A stretch of DNA of 64,000 bases, from the NCBI RefSeq assembly GCF_001278075.1, contig NZ_CP011340.1:8243501-8307500 (forward strand), in the 5' to 3' direction. Position 1 is the stretch's first letter; each line of letters begins with the position of its first letter. This DNA is from Streptomyces pristinaespiralis (lineage in GTDB: Bacteria > Actinomycetota > Actinomycetes > Streptomycetales > Streptomycetaceae). The notes under the pieces are model-generated. The model did no database searches, had not been told where the DNA came from, and saw nothing but the letters and a program-made list of their open reading frames with translations. Shown here piece by piece: positions 24,834-34,177 of the stretch. A program made the position numbers and the translations under genes.

Positions 24834-25709
24834 TCAGAGGTCCAGGGACTTCAGGTACGCCGCGAAGGACAGCAGCCCCGGGTGCTCGGCGCGCAGCGCG
24901 GGGATGTCCGCCCGGTAGCCGTGCTCCTGGAACCACTCGAACATCAGCGCAATCTCCGGCGCGTTGGGGATGTACGGGTTCCCGGCCACCGCGTCCAGCG
25001 GCAGCTCCTCGAACCGGGCCGGCAGACCCGTACGCGCGGCGAACGCCTCTGCGACCTCCCTCGCGCTCAGCTCGTCGCCCGCCAGTTCCACCGCACGGCC
25101 CACGTACTCGGCGGGCCGCTCGAACGCCTCGGCGGCGAAGAAGCCGATGTCCTCCACGGCGATGAACTGCACGCGGGTGTCCGGCTTCAGCGCCAGCTGC
25201 ACCACCAGCGTCCCGTCCACGAGTCGCGGACCGTGCGCGGCGAAGTTGTCCATGAAGAACGACGGACGCAGCACCGTCACCGGCACCGAAAGCTCCTGCA
25301 GGTACCGCTCGATGTGACGCTTGGACTCGAAGTGCGGTACGCCGCTGTGCCGTTCCGCACCGCCCACCGAGCTGTACACGACGTGCGCCACGCCGGCGGC
25401 CTTCGCCGCACGCGCCACCGCGCGGCCCTGACGGACCTCGCCGCCCAGGCCCTTGGGCGTCATGAACGTCTGCACGGAGAACACCCCGTGCACACCCTCC
25501 ATCGCGGAACGCAGCGACGCCTCGTCGTCCAGGTCGCCGCGCACCAGCGTCACGCCCAGGTCGGCCAGCGCCCGGGCCGCCTCGGAGGCCGGGTCGCGCA
25601 CCAGCGCCGCCACCGTGCGCCCACGGCGCACCAGTTCACGCGCGGTCGCCCCGCCCTGAAGGCCCGTCGCACCGGTCACCAGGACCGTACCGCCGGCCCC
25701 GGTGCTCAT
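24834..25709 (-). CDS. NmrA-like NAD(P)-binding protein (291 aa)
   Basis: This is an NmrA/HSCARG-type protein with the Rossmann motif [36 protein letters not shown] and [24 protein letters not shown] are hallmarks of the HSCARG group, which sense NADPH or reduce quinone-like compounds. Start 25709 overlaps the upstream paralogue by 4 nt (ATGA). It is the last gene of a three-gene minus-strand operon (SnoaL-like, NmrA-like, NmrA-like). Likely a reductive tailoring enzyme; the substrate is unknown. Confidence 0.8.
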   Translation of the reverse strand: MSTGAGGTVLVTGATGLQGGATARELVRRGRTVAALVRDPASEAARALADLGVTLVRGDLDDEASLRSAMEGVHGVFSVQTFMTPKGLGGEVRQGRAVARAAKAAGVAHVVYSSVGGAERHSGVPHFESKRHIERYLQELSVPVTVLRPSFFMDNFAAHGPRLVDGTLVVQLALKPDTRVQFIAVEDIGFFAAEAFERPAEYVGRAVELAGDELSAREVAEAFAARTGLPARFEELPLDAVAGNPYIPNAPEIALMFEWFQEHGYRADIPALRAEHPGLLSFAAYLKSLDL

Positions 25710-26563
25710 ACCGTCACCTCCTCGGCGGCGAACAGCGACGCGTTCGCCTCTGCCCACGCCCGGTAGCCGCGCGGCTCACGGCCGGTCAGCAGCCGTACCG
25801 CCGGCGTCGGCCGGGCCCACGGCACCTCGGGGCTGTGCAGGGCGGCCACGTTGGTCACCGCCGCCGGACGGTCGCCGGTGATGCCCGCGAAGACCTCCAC
25901 GACCTCCTCCTGCGGCGCGACGGAGAAGTCCAGTTCACGGCCCAGGACCTCGCCCAGGATGCGGGCCTGCTCCTTCGAGGTCAGCACCTCGGAACCGGTC
26001 AGCACGTACGCCTTGCCCCGGTGGCGCTCGTCGGTGAGCGCGGCCACCGCAGAGGAGGCGATGTCGTACTCGTCGATCGGCGCACCCGGGTTGTTGCCGA
26101 TCCAGCAGCGCACCGCGCCGCTCTCCCGCACGGTCCTGATCCACCACGAGGTGTTGGCGTGGAAGGGGCCGGGACGCAGGAACGTCGTGTCGACGCCGGA
26201 CGCGGTGATGGCCTCCTCCGCGGCCCGGTGCTCGTCCGCGATGCCGTGCGGCAGCGGATGCAGCACGCTCGCCGACGACAGGAACACCAGGTGCCCGACG
26301 CCCGACGCCGCGGCGGCCGCGGCGACGTTGCGGGCCTCGCCCGCCACATCGCCGGACAGCACCACCAGCGCCGAGTCCACCCCCTGGAACGCGGCGGCCA
26401 GCGACGCCGGGTCGGCGGGGGAGCCCGCCACCACCTCGACGCCGGCCGGCAGGTTCGCCTCCTCGGGGGTACGGCTCAGGGCGCGCACCCGACGGCCCGC
26501 CGCGGCGAGCTGTTCCACGGCCTCACGGCCCACTTTGCCGGTCGCTCCGGTGACGAGAATCAT
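25706..26563 (-). CDS. NmrA-like NAD(P)-binding protein, paralogue (285 aa)
   Basis: The protein carries [17 protein letters not shown] and [19 protein letters not shown], closely similar to the start of the NmrA-like protein at 13765 (RALTRTPATAGLPDGVEVF), so the two derive from one ancestor. The middle has [12 protein letters not shown], and the C-terminal half matches the same subfamily ([15 protein letters not shown]). It is probably a reductase or dehydratase-like tailoring enzyme for an aromatic polyketide. The gene starts 3 bp before the stop of the upstream SnoaL-like gene. Confidence 0.8.
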   Translation of the reverse strand: MILVTGATGKVGREAVEQLAAAGRRVRALSRTPEEANLPAGVEVVAGSPADPASLAAAFQGVDSALVVLSGDVAGEARNVAAAAAASGVGHLVFLSSASVLHPLPHGIADEHRAAEEAITASGVDTTFLRPGPFHANTSWWIRTVRESGAVRCWIGNNPGAPIDEYDIASSAVAALTDERHRGKAYVLTGSEVLTSKEQARILGEVLGRELDFSVAPQEEVVEVFAGITGDRPAAVTNVAALHSPEVPWARPTPAVRLLTGREPRGYRAWAEANASLFAAEEVTV

Positions 26564-26566
26564 GGC

Positions 26567-27001
26567 TCAGTCCCTCCAGCCGTTCGGCTCCGGCCACGGC
26601 GACCCGAGCTGCCGGTAGGTGCCCTGGTAGTCCGGCCAGTCACGGTGGTCACGGATCTTGCCGTCGACCAGGCGGATCAGATGGATCTGCTCCCCGGAGA
26701 AACGGCGCCCGGTCGGCGCCATGCCCACCAGGTTGCCGACATGACGGCCGTACAGAACGAGGTTGGCGCGCACCCAGTCGCCGCGCTCCTCGATGAGGAC
26801 CTCCTCGAGGTACGCCTCCTCGGAGAAGGTCATCTTCAGCCACTTCACGGCCATCGCGAACGAGTCGGGACCACGCAGGTCCATGTGCTCCATCGTCGCC
26901 GGATTCAGATAATCCGGGTGGATGAATTCCGCGACGTCATCGGTCTTTCCCGTGTTGTACGCCTCCACCATGCGGCGCACCGCCGCTATATGACTGCTCA
27001 T
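26567..27001 (-). CDS. SnoaL-like polyketide cyclase family protein (144 aa)
   Basis: This is a SnoaL-like protein: [28 protein letters not shown], a hydrophobic barrel, [19 protein letters not shown], and a C-terminal [15 protein letters not shown]. The position of Asp-His-like residues fits the SnoaL/AknH aldol cyclases or their hydroxylase relatives. ATG 27001 has GAAGGGA just upstream. It heads the minus-strand operon that continues into two NmrA-like genes. A heptad pair at 27097-27114 lies in the shared upstream region. Confidence 0.8.
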   Translation of the reverse strand: MSSHIAAVRRMVEAYNTGKTDDVAEFIHPDYLNPATMEHMDLRGPDSFAMAVKWLKMTFSEEAYLEEVLIEERGDWVRANLVLYGRHVGNLVGMAPTGRRFSGEQIHLIRLVDGKIRDHRDWPDYQGTYRQLGSPWPEPNGWRD

Positions 27002-27096
27002 CGCATTCCCTTCGCCGGGCGCCCAAAAGAAATTCAGGACACTGGCCGACATTGTGCGGTGGCCGAAGAGGCCGGGCAAGCAGCGAATTGCCGCCG

Positions 27097-27114
27097 TCGA
27101 CCGGCTCTCGAACG
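27097..27114. promoter_or_regulatory. Heptad repeat pair resembling a SARP site, divergent region
   Basis: TCGACCG (27097) and TCGAACG (27108) are 11 bp apart. On the reverse strand the same bases give TCGAGAG and TCGACGG with the same spacing, so the direction is undecided. The site is between the minus-strand SnoaL-like operon (start 27001) and the plus-strand methyltransferase (start 27195). Confidence 0.45.
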
Positions 27115-27194
27115 GTCCTCCACCACCACCCGGCCAAAAGGCCGCAGCATTCACCCTGAACAGATCCATGCCGCCACCACCCCCGGAGCTGACC

Positions 27195-28058
27195 GTGGAC
27201 ACCGCCACCACCTACAAGACGAAAGTCACCGCCGCCTTCAACAAGGCCGCGGCGGCCTACGACCGGCTCGGGGTCGAGTTCTTCACCCCCATGGGCCGCC
27301 GGCTCGTCGAGCACGCCCGCCCGCAGCCCGGACAGCGGCTCCTCGACGTCGGCTGCGGTCTGGGCGCCACCCTGCTGCCCGCCGCCGACCGGATCGGCCC
27401 CACCGGCCACGCGCTCGGCATCGACATCGCAGAGGCGATGATCGAACAGGCCGGCCAGGAGGCCCGCCGCCAGGGCATCGACAACGTCGAACTGCGGGTC
27501 ATGGACGGCGAACACCCCGACCTGCCCGCCCGGTCCTTCGACCTCGTCCTGGGCAGCTACAGCGTCATCTTCCTGCCCGACGCCCGCGCCGCCCTCGCCC
27601 GCTACGCCGACCTGCTGCGCGACGGCGGCCGAATCGCGTTCACCAGCCCCGTCTTCCACAAGGACCAGTTCCCCTTCCTGCCGCCGCTGTTCAGCCGCTG
27701 GATCCCCATGTCGCTGCTCCAGCACCTGCCGCCCGCCTGGCACCCCGAGCAGCTGCGGCGCCAGCTGCACTCCTGGCTCGAGGACCCCGCCGACCTCGAA
27801 GCCGCTCTGCGGCAGGCCGGATTCACCGACACCGTCATCACCGACGAGGTGGTGGAGATGACCGCCGCGAGCGGCGAGGACTGGGTCGAGTGGTCCCACA
27901 CCCAGGGCATGCGCCTGCTGTGGCAGCACCTGCCCACCGACGAGGCCGCCGCCCTGCGCACCCGCCTGACCGGCGAACTCGACGCCCTGCGCGGCGCCGA
28001 CGGCCTCATCCGCATCGACGTCCCCGTCCGCTACGTCACCGCCACCGTCGCCCGCTGA
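27195..28058 (+). CDS. SAM-dependent methyltransferase, UbiE/COQ5-like (287 aa)
   Basis: This is a class I methyltransferase with motif [18 protein letters not shown], motif II-like [12 protein letters not shown], and [20 protein letters not shown]. It most resembles O- or C-methyltransferases of aromatic polyketide and quinone pathways. GTG 27195 with GGAG six bases upstream is preferred, since the protein then begins [21 protein letters not shown], as is normal for the family. ATG 27168 would add nine residues, mostly Pro. It is transcribed away from the SnoaL-like operon. Confidence 0.83.
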   Translation: MDTATTYKTKVTAAFNKAAAAYDRLGVEFFTPMGRRLVEHARPQPGQRLLDVGCGLGATLLPAADRIGPTGHALGIDIAEAMIEQAGQEARRQGIDNVELRVMDGEHPDLPARSFDLVLGSYSVIFLPDARAALARYADLLRDGGRIAFTSPVFHKDQFPFLPPLFSRWIPMSLLQHLPPAWHPEQLRRQLHSWLEDPADLEAALRQAGFTDTVITDEVVEMTAASGEDWVEWSHTQGMRLLWQHLPTDEAAALRTRLTGELDALRGADGLIRIDVPVRYVTATVAR

Positions 28059-28097
28059 GAGCACCCGGCAGACAAAACGACGGCAGGACCGGACAAG

Positions 28098-28135
28098 GGA
28101 GCGGCCCCCGGGGAGAACTCCCCGGGGGCCGCTCC
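28098..28135. terminator. Long hairpin terminator between convergent genes
   Basis: An 18-bp stem is formed by 28098-28115 and 28118-28135 (arms start GGAGCGGCC and end GGCCGCTCC) with a very tight loop. It separates the methyltransferase from the minus-strand SDR gene. Confidence 0.88.
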
Positions 28136-28155
28136 AGGTGCGCGACGCGGCGGCG

Positions 28156-28911
28156 TCAGGTCACCGACAGCGCACCGTCCACCGCCACGACCGTGCCGTT
28201 GGCGTACCCGGCCTCCGGCCGGGTCAACTGCACGATCCACCATGCGATGTCCTCCGGCCGGCCGACCCGGCCCGCCGGGATCCGCTCCGCCATCTGCGCG
28301 AGGAACGCCTCGTAGGCCTCCGCCGGCATCCCGGCCCGCACCCCCACACCGGTGTCCACGACACCGGGCGCGATACCGACCGACCGGATGCCGCGCGGCG
28401 CGAGCTCGACGGCCCAGGTGCGGGTCAGGAAGTCGAGCGCCACCTTCGCCATCCCGTACACCGAGTTCTCCGGCCAGGCCCGGCGGCCCAGCGAACCCGC
28501 CGAGCTGACGTTCACCACGACCCCGCCGGCCTCCTCGAGCGCGTCCAGGGCCGCCTGCGTCAAAAATACGGGCGCGAGGAGATTGGTGCCCAACTGCCGA
28601 CGCACGGATTCGCGTTCCAGACCGTCCAGGGACGCGAATCCGGTGACGGCCGCATTGTTCACGAGAACATCGAGACGGCCGAATTCCTCGAGCGCCGTCC
28701 GGACAATGAGATCCGGCGCGTCGTGGTCGTGGACATCGGCGACCAGAATTCGAATCCGGTCGTGCCCGTCCGCTGTTTCCTTCAGCGTCGATTCACTGCG
28801 TCCGACAATGAGCACATGCGCACCGTCGTCCGCGAAAGCGCGGGCCGTGGCAGCGCCGATACCCGTGCCGCCGCCGGTGACGACGACCGATTTCCTCACC
28901 TGGTCCGTCAT
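28156..28911 (-). CDS. Short-chain dehydrogenase/reductase (251 aa)
   Basis: This is a classical [17 protein letters not shown] cofactor motif, NNAAV at the central strand, catalytic Ser in NVSSAGSLG, the Tyr-x3-Lys in YGMAKVAL, and the C-terminal GRPEDIA plus [13 protein letters not shown] preference is likely from the GRSES turn. It should oxidise or reduce a ketone or hydroxyl on an aromatic intermediate. The start at 28911 follows the stop of the upstream beta-lactamase-fold gene by 7 bp, so they form an operon. Confidence 0.88.
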   Translation of the reverse strand: MTDQVRKSVVVTGGGTGIGAATARAFADDGAHVLIVGRSESTLKETADGHDRIRILVADVHDHDAPDLIVRTALEEFGRLDVLVNNAAVTGFASLDGLERESVRRQLGTNLLAPVFLTQAALDALEEAGGVVVNVSSAGSLGRRAWPENSVYGMAKVALDFLTRTWAVELAPRGIRSVGIAPGVVDTGVGVRAGMPAEAYEAFLAQMAERIPAGRVGRPEDIAWWIVQLTRPEAGYANGTVVAVDGALSVT

Positions 28912-28918
28912 CACGGCC

Positions 28919-29995
28919 TCAGGAGCACAGGGCGGTGTTGACACCGCGGATGACGGCCTGCTCGGCCTCCGGGCCGAAGTCCTTGTCGCCGATCGTGAAC
29001 GACAGCTGCACCCGGGCGGATCGGTCGCGGGTGGTGGCCGCGAACGTGGCGTAGCCGGGGATGCCGGCGCCGTGGCCCCACAGGTCCAGGTCGTCGTCGT
29101 TCTCCAGCTTCATGATGCCCAGGCCGTAGCCGATGCCCATCGGCAGGTTCTCGATCATCTCCGGCGGCAGCGGCGTCGTCATCTCGGTGAACTCCGGCTC
29201 GTTCAGCAGCTCGCCGCTGAACAGGGCCGTGAAGAACCGGTCCAGGTCCGCCGTGGTGGAGATGATCTCACCCGCGCAGCCCGCCTCCGAGGGGTTCATC
29301 AGCGTCACGTCGACCGGCTCGCCGCCGATCTGCATGTAGCCGCGGGCGTGCGGCCCGGGGATGTTCGGGTCGTCGCCCGGCAGCGTCGTCTCCTTCAGCC
29401 CCAGCGGCTCCAGCACCCGCTCGGTGATCTCCTCGCGGTAGGAGCGGCCCGTGATCTTCTTGATGAGCAGGCCGACGATGAAGTAGTTGGTGTTGCAGTA
29501 CGCGAACTTCGTGCCCGGCTCGAACTCCAGCGGCTTGGCCGCCGCGATCGCGATCAGGTCCTCGGGCTCGTAGTGCTTGTAGCGGTCGCGCAGGAACCGG
29601 TCGCCCGGCTTCTGGAACGAGTCCATGTAGTTGTACAGGCCGCTGGTGTGCTGCATCAGGTTCCGGACGGTGATCTTCTCGCCGTACGGCAGCAGCCCCG
29701 GCAGGTAGCTCTCCACCGTGCGGTCCAGGTCGAGGCGGCCCTCGGCGACCAGCTGCAGCACCACCACGGACACGAACGGCTTGGTGATGCACGAGATACG
29801 GAAACGGCCGTCCGCGGGAACCGGCCGGTCCGAGCCCAGCTCCGCGATCCCCGAGGTGACGACGAAGGAGTTGTCCCCCCGGGTGACCCGGAACTGCACG
29901 CCGGCCGCACCGGCCTGGACCAGCCGGTCCGCCGCGCCCTGCACGGCCTCCTGAAGAGCCGAGACCCCCGGCCGGTCGATCGTCGTCTGCGTCAT
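28919..29995 (-). CDS. Beta-lactamase-fold (class C/DD-peptidase) protein with a Cys nucleophile (358 aa)
   Basis: This is a serine hydrolase-type fold of the class C beta-lactamase/DD-peptidase/esterase family. The normal FRIGSxTK motif reads FRISCITK at 65-72, so the nucleophile position is Cys69 with Lys72 (C-x-x-K). The codon is TGC on the minus strand. The Tyr of YxN is Tyr167 (YCN), and HGAG near 312 matches the HxG motif. The rest of the site is intact, so a thiol-based acyltransferase or lyase is more likely than loss of function. No signal peptide is present, which favours a cytosolic biosynthetic role. It is divergent from the ligase at 30441 and operonic with the SDR. Confidence 0.82.
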   Translation of the reverse strand: MTQTTIDRPGVSALQEAVQGAADRLVQAGAAGVQFRVTRGDNSFVVTSGIAELGSDRPVPADGRFRISCITKPFVSVVVLQLVAEGRLDLDRTVESYLPGLLPYGEKITVRNLMQHTSGLYNYMDSFQKPGDRFLRDRYKHYEPEDLIAIAAAKPLEFEPGTKFAYCNTNYFIVGLLIKKITGRSYREEITERVLEPLGLKETTLPGDDPNIPGPHARGYMQIGGEPVDVTLMNPSEAGCAGEIISTTADLDRFFTALFSGELLNEPEFTEMTTPLPPEMIENLPMGIGYGLGIMKLENDDDLDLWGHGAGIPGYATFAATTRDRSARVQLSFTIGDKDFGPEAEQAVIRGVNTALCS

Positions 29996-30210
29996 GCGTC
30001 AAACCCCCATCGGGTGGCGAATCGGTCCGTACGCGGGGCCCGGGGGAGTGTCCGCGAAGCGGCGCCGGCCGCCAGATGGGGCGGCACGTCGCGACACGGC
30101 CCGGATCCCTGCGCAGGCAAGGACGTACGCGGCCCAACGTGGCCGGTCCCGATGGAGGCCCGCCCGCACGCCGCTGGAGCGTTGCTCGCACCCGGCCACC
30201 GCCCCGCCCT

Positions 30211-30254
30211 GCGACGCCGGCCGCCCCGCCCCGCGACGCCGGCCGCCCCGCCCC
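30211..30254. repeat. Perfect tandem duplication of 22 bp upstream of the ligase operon
   Basis: Bases 30211-30232 and 30233-30254 are identical and adjacent; both start with GCGACGCCGG. It lies in the 445-bp region between the divergent beta-lactamase-fold gene and the ligase operon. The only other notable element in that region is the heptad repeat at 30303-30331. Confidence 0.8.
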
Positions 30255-30302
30255 CGGCCGGCCGCCCGCTCCGCCGCCCGTCCGCGCACCGCCGAGGGAC
30301 CG

Positions 30303-30331
30303 TCGAGCGGACTTCCACGGTTTCTCGAGCG
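30303..30331 (+). promoter_or_regulatory. SARP-like heptads with 22-bp spacing upstream of the acyl-ligase operon
   Basis: TCGAGCG occurs at 30303 and at 30325, exactly 22 bp apart (two helical turns), with a degenerate middle unit. Both are in the forward orientation, pointing to the ligase start at 30441. The lack of reverse matches favours the plus direction. Confidence 0.55.
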
Positions 30332-30440
30332 CCGCCGCACAGCGTGGCACCCGACACCCGACCGGTGCCTGCCAGCGCTGGTGCCCCTCCCGGCAGGCCG
30401 GGCCGGTCGCGGCATCCGCCACCCGGAGGAGGACCACGCC

Positions 30441-32051
30441 GTGCCGCGATTCACGCACCCGGAACTGCCCCTGGACGGACTGCTGCGCCAGGCCGCCGTC
30501 CGGGACCCCGACGGCACCGCCCTGACCTGCGGGCAGCACACCCTCACCTACGCCGAACTCGACGCCCGCGCCGACCGCGTCGCCCACTACCTCCTGCGCG
30601 CCACCGGCCGGCCGGGCACCACCGTCGGCGTGGCGAACACCCTCGACGCCGCGTTCGCCGCCACCTACTACGGCACCAGCCGCAGCGGCAGCACCATCGC
30701 CCTGGTCAACCCGCTCATCGGCGAGGCGGCACTGCGGCACGTGTTCACCGCCGCCGCGATCGAGATCGCGTTCGTGCCCTGCGCCACCGCCGAACTGCTC
30801 ACCAAGATGCGCGAGCAACTGCCCCGCCTGCACACCATCGTCGTCACCGACGCCGACGACGGCGTGGTCCCCGCCGACGCCACCCCGCTCCACGTCGCCC
30901 TGCACGGCGCGGACGACGGGCCGGCCGCACCCGCCCACGGACCGGCCGACCTGTCGGCGACCGTGTGCGTGCAGTTCACCACCGGCACCACCGGCCGTCC
31001 CAAGGGCGTGCGCCTGACCCACCGCAACCTGGTCGCCAACGCCCACCAGATCGCCCTCGCCCACGGCCTCGGCCCGGACTCCGTCACCCTCAACCACCTG
31101 CCGCTGTTCCACGTGATGCACCTCAACTCGGCCGTGTGCGCCGGAGCCGCGCAGGTGCTGTGCCCCGACGGCGACCCCCTCGCCTCCCTCGCGCTGGCCG
31201 CCCGCACGGGCGCCACCCACTACTACGGGCTCCCCGCCCGCCTGCACCGCCTCGCCGCCGACCCGCGACCGGCCGCGTCCCCCGACGCCGTCCCCGCCCT
31301 GCCCCGGCTCACCGCCGTCCTGTCCGGCGGCACCGCGCTCGCGCCCGCCGCCGCCCGCCGGCTGAGCCAACTGCTCGGCGTCCCCGTCGTCCAGGGCTAC
31401 GGGATGGCCGAACTCTCCCCGCTGTCCCACAACCAGCGCCTCGACGACACCCGTCCCGGCGCCGTCGGACACCCCCTGCCCGGCACCGAGTCCCGCATCG
31501 TCGGCCTCGACTCGCGCGAGGTGGCGGACGTGTGGGCCACCGGCGAAGTGCAGGTCCGCGGACCGCAGGTGATGGCCGGCTACCTCGACGACGACGAACC
31601 CTCACCGATCGACGCCGACGGCTGGTTCTCCACCGGCGACATCGGCTACCAGGACGCCGACGGCGTCCTCCACCTCGTCGACCGGCTCGGCGACGTCTTC
31701 AAGTACGACAACGAACTCGTCTCACCGTCCGCCGTCGAACGGATCATCGCCGACGACCCCCGCGTCGCCGAATGCGTCGTCGTCGGCTGGCCCGACGCCG
31801 TGCACGGCGCCGTCGTATGGGCCGGCATCGTCCTGCGCGAGACCCCCGGGCCCCCGCAGCACGCGGCCCACGCCGTCCTCGACGTCCTCGACGCGATCAC
31901 CGAGAAGGCCAACTCCCGGCTCGCCCACTTCGAACGCATCCGCCGCGTCGAAGCCCTCGACACCGTCCCGCGCACCCCCACCGGCAAACCCCGCCGCCAG
32001 GAACTGCGCCGCCGGCTGCGCGACCGCGCCGCCGCAGAAGCCGCCGCCTGA
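30441..32051 (+). CDS. Acyl-CoA synthetase/AMP ligase, long-chain acyl or aryl type (536 aa)
   Basis: This is an ANL-superfamily enzyme with A3 motif FTTGTTGRPKGVRLTHRN, A5 GYGMAELSPL, the A7 FSTGDIG region, A8 LVDRLGDVFKYDNE, and the C-terminal Lys in RTPTGKPRRQ. It activates a carboxylic acid to an adenylate and probably a thioester. The sequence reads like a 4-coumarate/long-chain acyl-CoA ligase and not like DhbE/EntE or SnbA-type aryl-acid ligases. GTG 30441 has GGAGGAGG eight bases upstream. It heads an operon with ABM, FAD hydroxylase, ketoreductase and aromatase genes, so it may activate a polyketide starter or release a product. Confidence 0.85.
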   Translation: MPRFTHPELPLDGLLRQAAVRDPDGTALTCGQHTLTYAELDARADRVAHYLLRATGRPGTTVGVANTLDAAFAATYYGTSRSGSTIALVNPLIGEAALRHVFTAAAIEIAFVPCATAELLTKMREQLPRLHTIVVTDADDGVVPADATPLHVALHGADDGPAAPAHGPADLSATVCVQFTTGTTGRPKGVRLTHRNLVANAHQIALAHGLGPDSVTLNHLPLFHVMHLNSAVCAGAAQVLCPDGDPLASLALAARTGATHYYGLPARLHRLAADPRPAASPDAVPALPRLTAVLSGGTALAPAAARRLSQLLGVPVVQGYGMAELSPLSHNQRLDDTRPGAVGHPLPGTESRIVGLDSREVADVWATGEVQVRGPQVMAGYLDDDEPSPIDADGWFSTGDIGYQDADGVLHLVDRLGDVFKYDNELVSPSAVERIIADDPRVAECVVVGWPDAVHGAVVWAGIVLRETPGPPQHAAHAVLDVLDAITEKANSRLAHFERIRRVEALDTVPRTPTGKPRRQELRRRLRDRAAAEAAA

Positions 32052-32094
32052 CACCCCGCCCACGCCGGCGACCCCTTCCGCAAGGAGACGACCC

Positions 32095-32406
32095 ATGGTG
32101 ACCTTCGTCAACAAGCTGACCGTGCACGGCGACCACGACGCCTTCCTCGCCGTCCGCGCCCGCCTCACCGCCTACATGTCCGCCCAGCCCGGCTACGTCA
32201 GCCACCAGAACCTGCGCGCCCTCGGCGCCGGGAACGTCCACCTCGAGATCGCCGTCTGGGACAGCGCGGAGGCACACCGCGCCGCCGTCGGCAGCGACGG
32301 CTTCCGCGCCATCGTGGCCGACCTCAAGCCACTGGTGACCGCCGAACCCGCCATGTACGAGACCGAGGACGCCGCCGCCCCGCTGGAGGCGGCCGGTGTC
32401 CGATGA
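32095..32406 (+). CDS. Antibiotic biosynthesis monooxygenase (ABM) domain protein (103 aa)
   Basis: This is a cofactor-free small ABM monooxygenase (ActVA-Orf6/SnoaB type), forming a ferredoxin-like dimer. It has NKLTVHGDHDAFLAVRARL, a GYVSHQNLRALG strand and HLEIAVWDSAEAHRAAVGSDGF. Related enzymes oxidise anthrones to quinones in aromatic polyketide pathways. It begins with AAGGAGACG upstream and overlaps the next gene by 11 bp. Confidence 0.86.
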   Translation: MVTFVNKLTVHGDHDAFLAVRARLTAYMSAQPGYVSHQNLRALGAGNVHLEIAVWDSAEAHRAAVGSDGFRAIVADLKPLVTAEPAMYETEDAAAPLEAAGVR

Positions 32407-34177
32407 CCGCCGGCCCGACGTCCTGGTCGCCGGCGCCGGCCCGGTCGGCCTGACCGCCGCCCACGAACTGGCCCGCCGCGGCCTGCGCGTCCGCCTCGTC
32501 GACGCCGCCACCGGCCCCGCCCGCACCAGCCGCGCCGTCGCCGTCCACCCGCGCACCCTGGAAACCCTCGACCAGATGGGCACCGCCGCACCCGTCATCG
32601 AAGCCGGCCGCAAGAACCGGGCGTTCACCATGTTCGCCTCCGGCCGCCGGCTGGTGCGCCTGGAGGCCGACTACCGCAGCATGCCCACCCGCCACCCCTA
32701 CACCGTGATCATCGAGCAGACCCGCACCGAGGCCGTCCTGCGCGACGCCGTCGCCCGGCTCGGCGTCGAGATCGAATGGGGCGTACGGCTCACCGGCCTC
32801 GAGCAGGACACCACCACCGTACGAGCCACCCTGCGGCACGCCGACGGCACCGAGGAGATCTGCGAGACACCCTGGCTGGTGGGCTGCGACGGCGGCCACA
32901 GCACCGTACGCAAACAGCTCGGCCTGCCCCTGATCGGCGAGAGCCGCGACACCTGGCTGCTGGCCGACGCACCCGTACGCACCGACCTCGAACCCGACAG
33001 CATCTACTGGGTCCACACCGGCAAACAGGCCATGATGATGGTGCCCTACGCCCGCCCGGGCCACTGGCGGCTGCTGGACACCGCCCCCCGGACCCCCGAC
33101 GCGGCCGGCGCCGCCGAACGCATCGCCGACCGCCTCACCACCGGCCTCGGCCACCAGGTCCACGTTGGCGACCCCGAATGGGTCTCCGTCTTCACCTTCC
33201 AGCAGCGCATGGTGCCCCGCATGCACCAAGGCCGCGTCTTCGTCGCCGGCGACGCCGCCCACGTCCACAGCCCGGCCTCCGGACAGGGCATGAACACCGG
33301 CATCCAGGAGGCCTACAACCTCGCCTGGAAACTCGCCATGGTCCACCAGGGCCACGCCGGCCCCGCGCTCCTGGACACCTACAGCACCGAACGCGTCCCC
33401 ATCGGCAAGCAGCTCCTCGGCTCCACCCGCACCGCCACCTTCCTCGTCCAGCTCAAGAACGCCCTCGCCTCCCTCGCCCTGCCCGCCGTCTTCACCGTCG
33501 TACGCGCCGTGCCCCCGCTGCGCCGCGCCATCCAGCGCAAGGTCCTCGGCGGCATGTCCGGACTGCGCATCGACTACGCCACCAGCCCGCTGACCACCGG
33601 CGCAGGACCCGAACCCGTCCCCGTCGCCGCGCCCGTCGCCGCGCCCGTGTTCGTACCCAGGCACCGCCATGTGCCCGCCCCCGGCGAACGCGCCGCCACC
33701 GCCACCGCCCGCGAACCCGCCTCGCCCGGCCCGCGCGCCTTCGCCGACGAACTGCGCGACGTGCGCTGGACCCTGCTCGTCGCCCCCGGCGCCCACACCG
33801 CCGCCGGCACCCCCGTCCGCACCGCCACCGACGCCGCCGCCCGCCACGGCGCCTGGCTGTCCGTGCGCACCGTCGGCGACACCACCACCCCCGGCCCACG
33901 CCCCCTGCCCGACCCCGACGGCGCCCTGCGCCGCGCCCTGGGCCTCGCCTCCGGCGCCTGGGCGCTCATCCGCCCCGACGGCTACCTCGCCGCCCACGGC
34001 GGCCTGCTCACCCCCCGCGCCCTCGACGAGGCCCTGCGACCGCTGTCCCTGACAGCACCGCACCAGCCCCACAGCACACCTGAGTCCCTTCTCGAGCGGG
34101 CCTCGTCCGGCCGTCGAGCGGACCGGGACACCGTCGACAGCACCGTCGGCGCACCGCACAAGGAGGCACAACGATGA
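32396..34177 (+). CDS. FAD-dependent aromatic polyketide hydroxylase (593 aa)
   Basis: This is a class A flavoprotein monooxygenase (PgaE/MtmOIV/PheA type). The FAD motif is VLVAGAGPVGLTAA near 10-23, the DG motif is CDGGHSTVRK, and GDAAHVHSPASGQGMNTGIQEA is the second FAD site, here broken for length (GDAAHVHSPASGQ then GMNTGIQEA). A thioredoxin-like C-terminal domain follows. The GTG start at 32396 overlaps the ABM gene. It would hydroxylate a polycyclic aromatic, or open or rearrange rings. The 3' end contains the heptad array that precedes the ketoreductase. Confidence 0.9.
   Translation: MSDDRRPDVLVAGAGPVGLTAAHELARRGLRVRLVDAATGPARTSRAVAVHPRTLETLDQMGTAAPVIEAGRKNRAFTMFASGRRLVRLEADYRSMPTRHPYTVIIEQTRTEAVLRDAVARLGVEIEWGVRLTGLEQDTTTVRATLRHADGTEEICETPWLVGCDGGHSTVRKQLGLPLIGESRDTWLLADAPVRTDLEPDSIYWVHTGKQAMMMVPYARPGHWRLLDTAPRTPDAAGAAERIADRLTTGLGHQVHVGDPEWVSVFTFQQRMVPRMHQGRVFVAGDAAHVHSPASGQGMNTGIQEAYNLAWKLAMVHQGHAGPALLDTYSTERVPIGKQLLGSTRTATFLVQLKNALASLALPAVFTVVRAVPPLRRAIQRKVLGGMSGLRIDYATSPLTTGAGPEPVPVAAPVAAPVFVPRHRHVPAPGERAATATAREPASPGPRAFADELRDVRWTLLVAPGAHTAAGTPVRTATDAAARHGAWLSVRTVGDTTTPGPRPLPDPDGALRRALGLASGAWALIRPDGYLAAHGGLLTPRALDEALRPLSLTAPHQPHSTPESLLERASSGRRADRDTVDSTVGAPHKEAQR
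34092..34120 (+). promoter_or_regulatory. Three SARP-like heptads at 11-bp intervals upstream of the ketoreductase
   Basis: TCGAGCG (34092), TCGTCCG (34103) and TCGAGCG (34114) follow each other at exactly 11-bp steps. They lie inside the end of the hydroxylase gene, 54 bp before the ketoreductase ATG. This is the clearest SARP-type array in the window and suggests an internal promoter for ketoreductase and aromatase. Confidence 0.6.

Noticed and set aside
28670..28694. TCGAG pair as another SARP site
   Set aside because: Spacing is 18 bp, not 11 or 22, and it lies inside the SDR gene.
30441..32051. 3-hydroxypicolinate or aryl-acid ligase (SnbA type)
   Set aside because: Sequence motifs are those of acyl-CoA/4-coumarate ligases, and the gene is in the polyketide tailoring operon.
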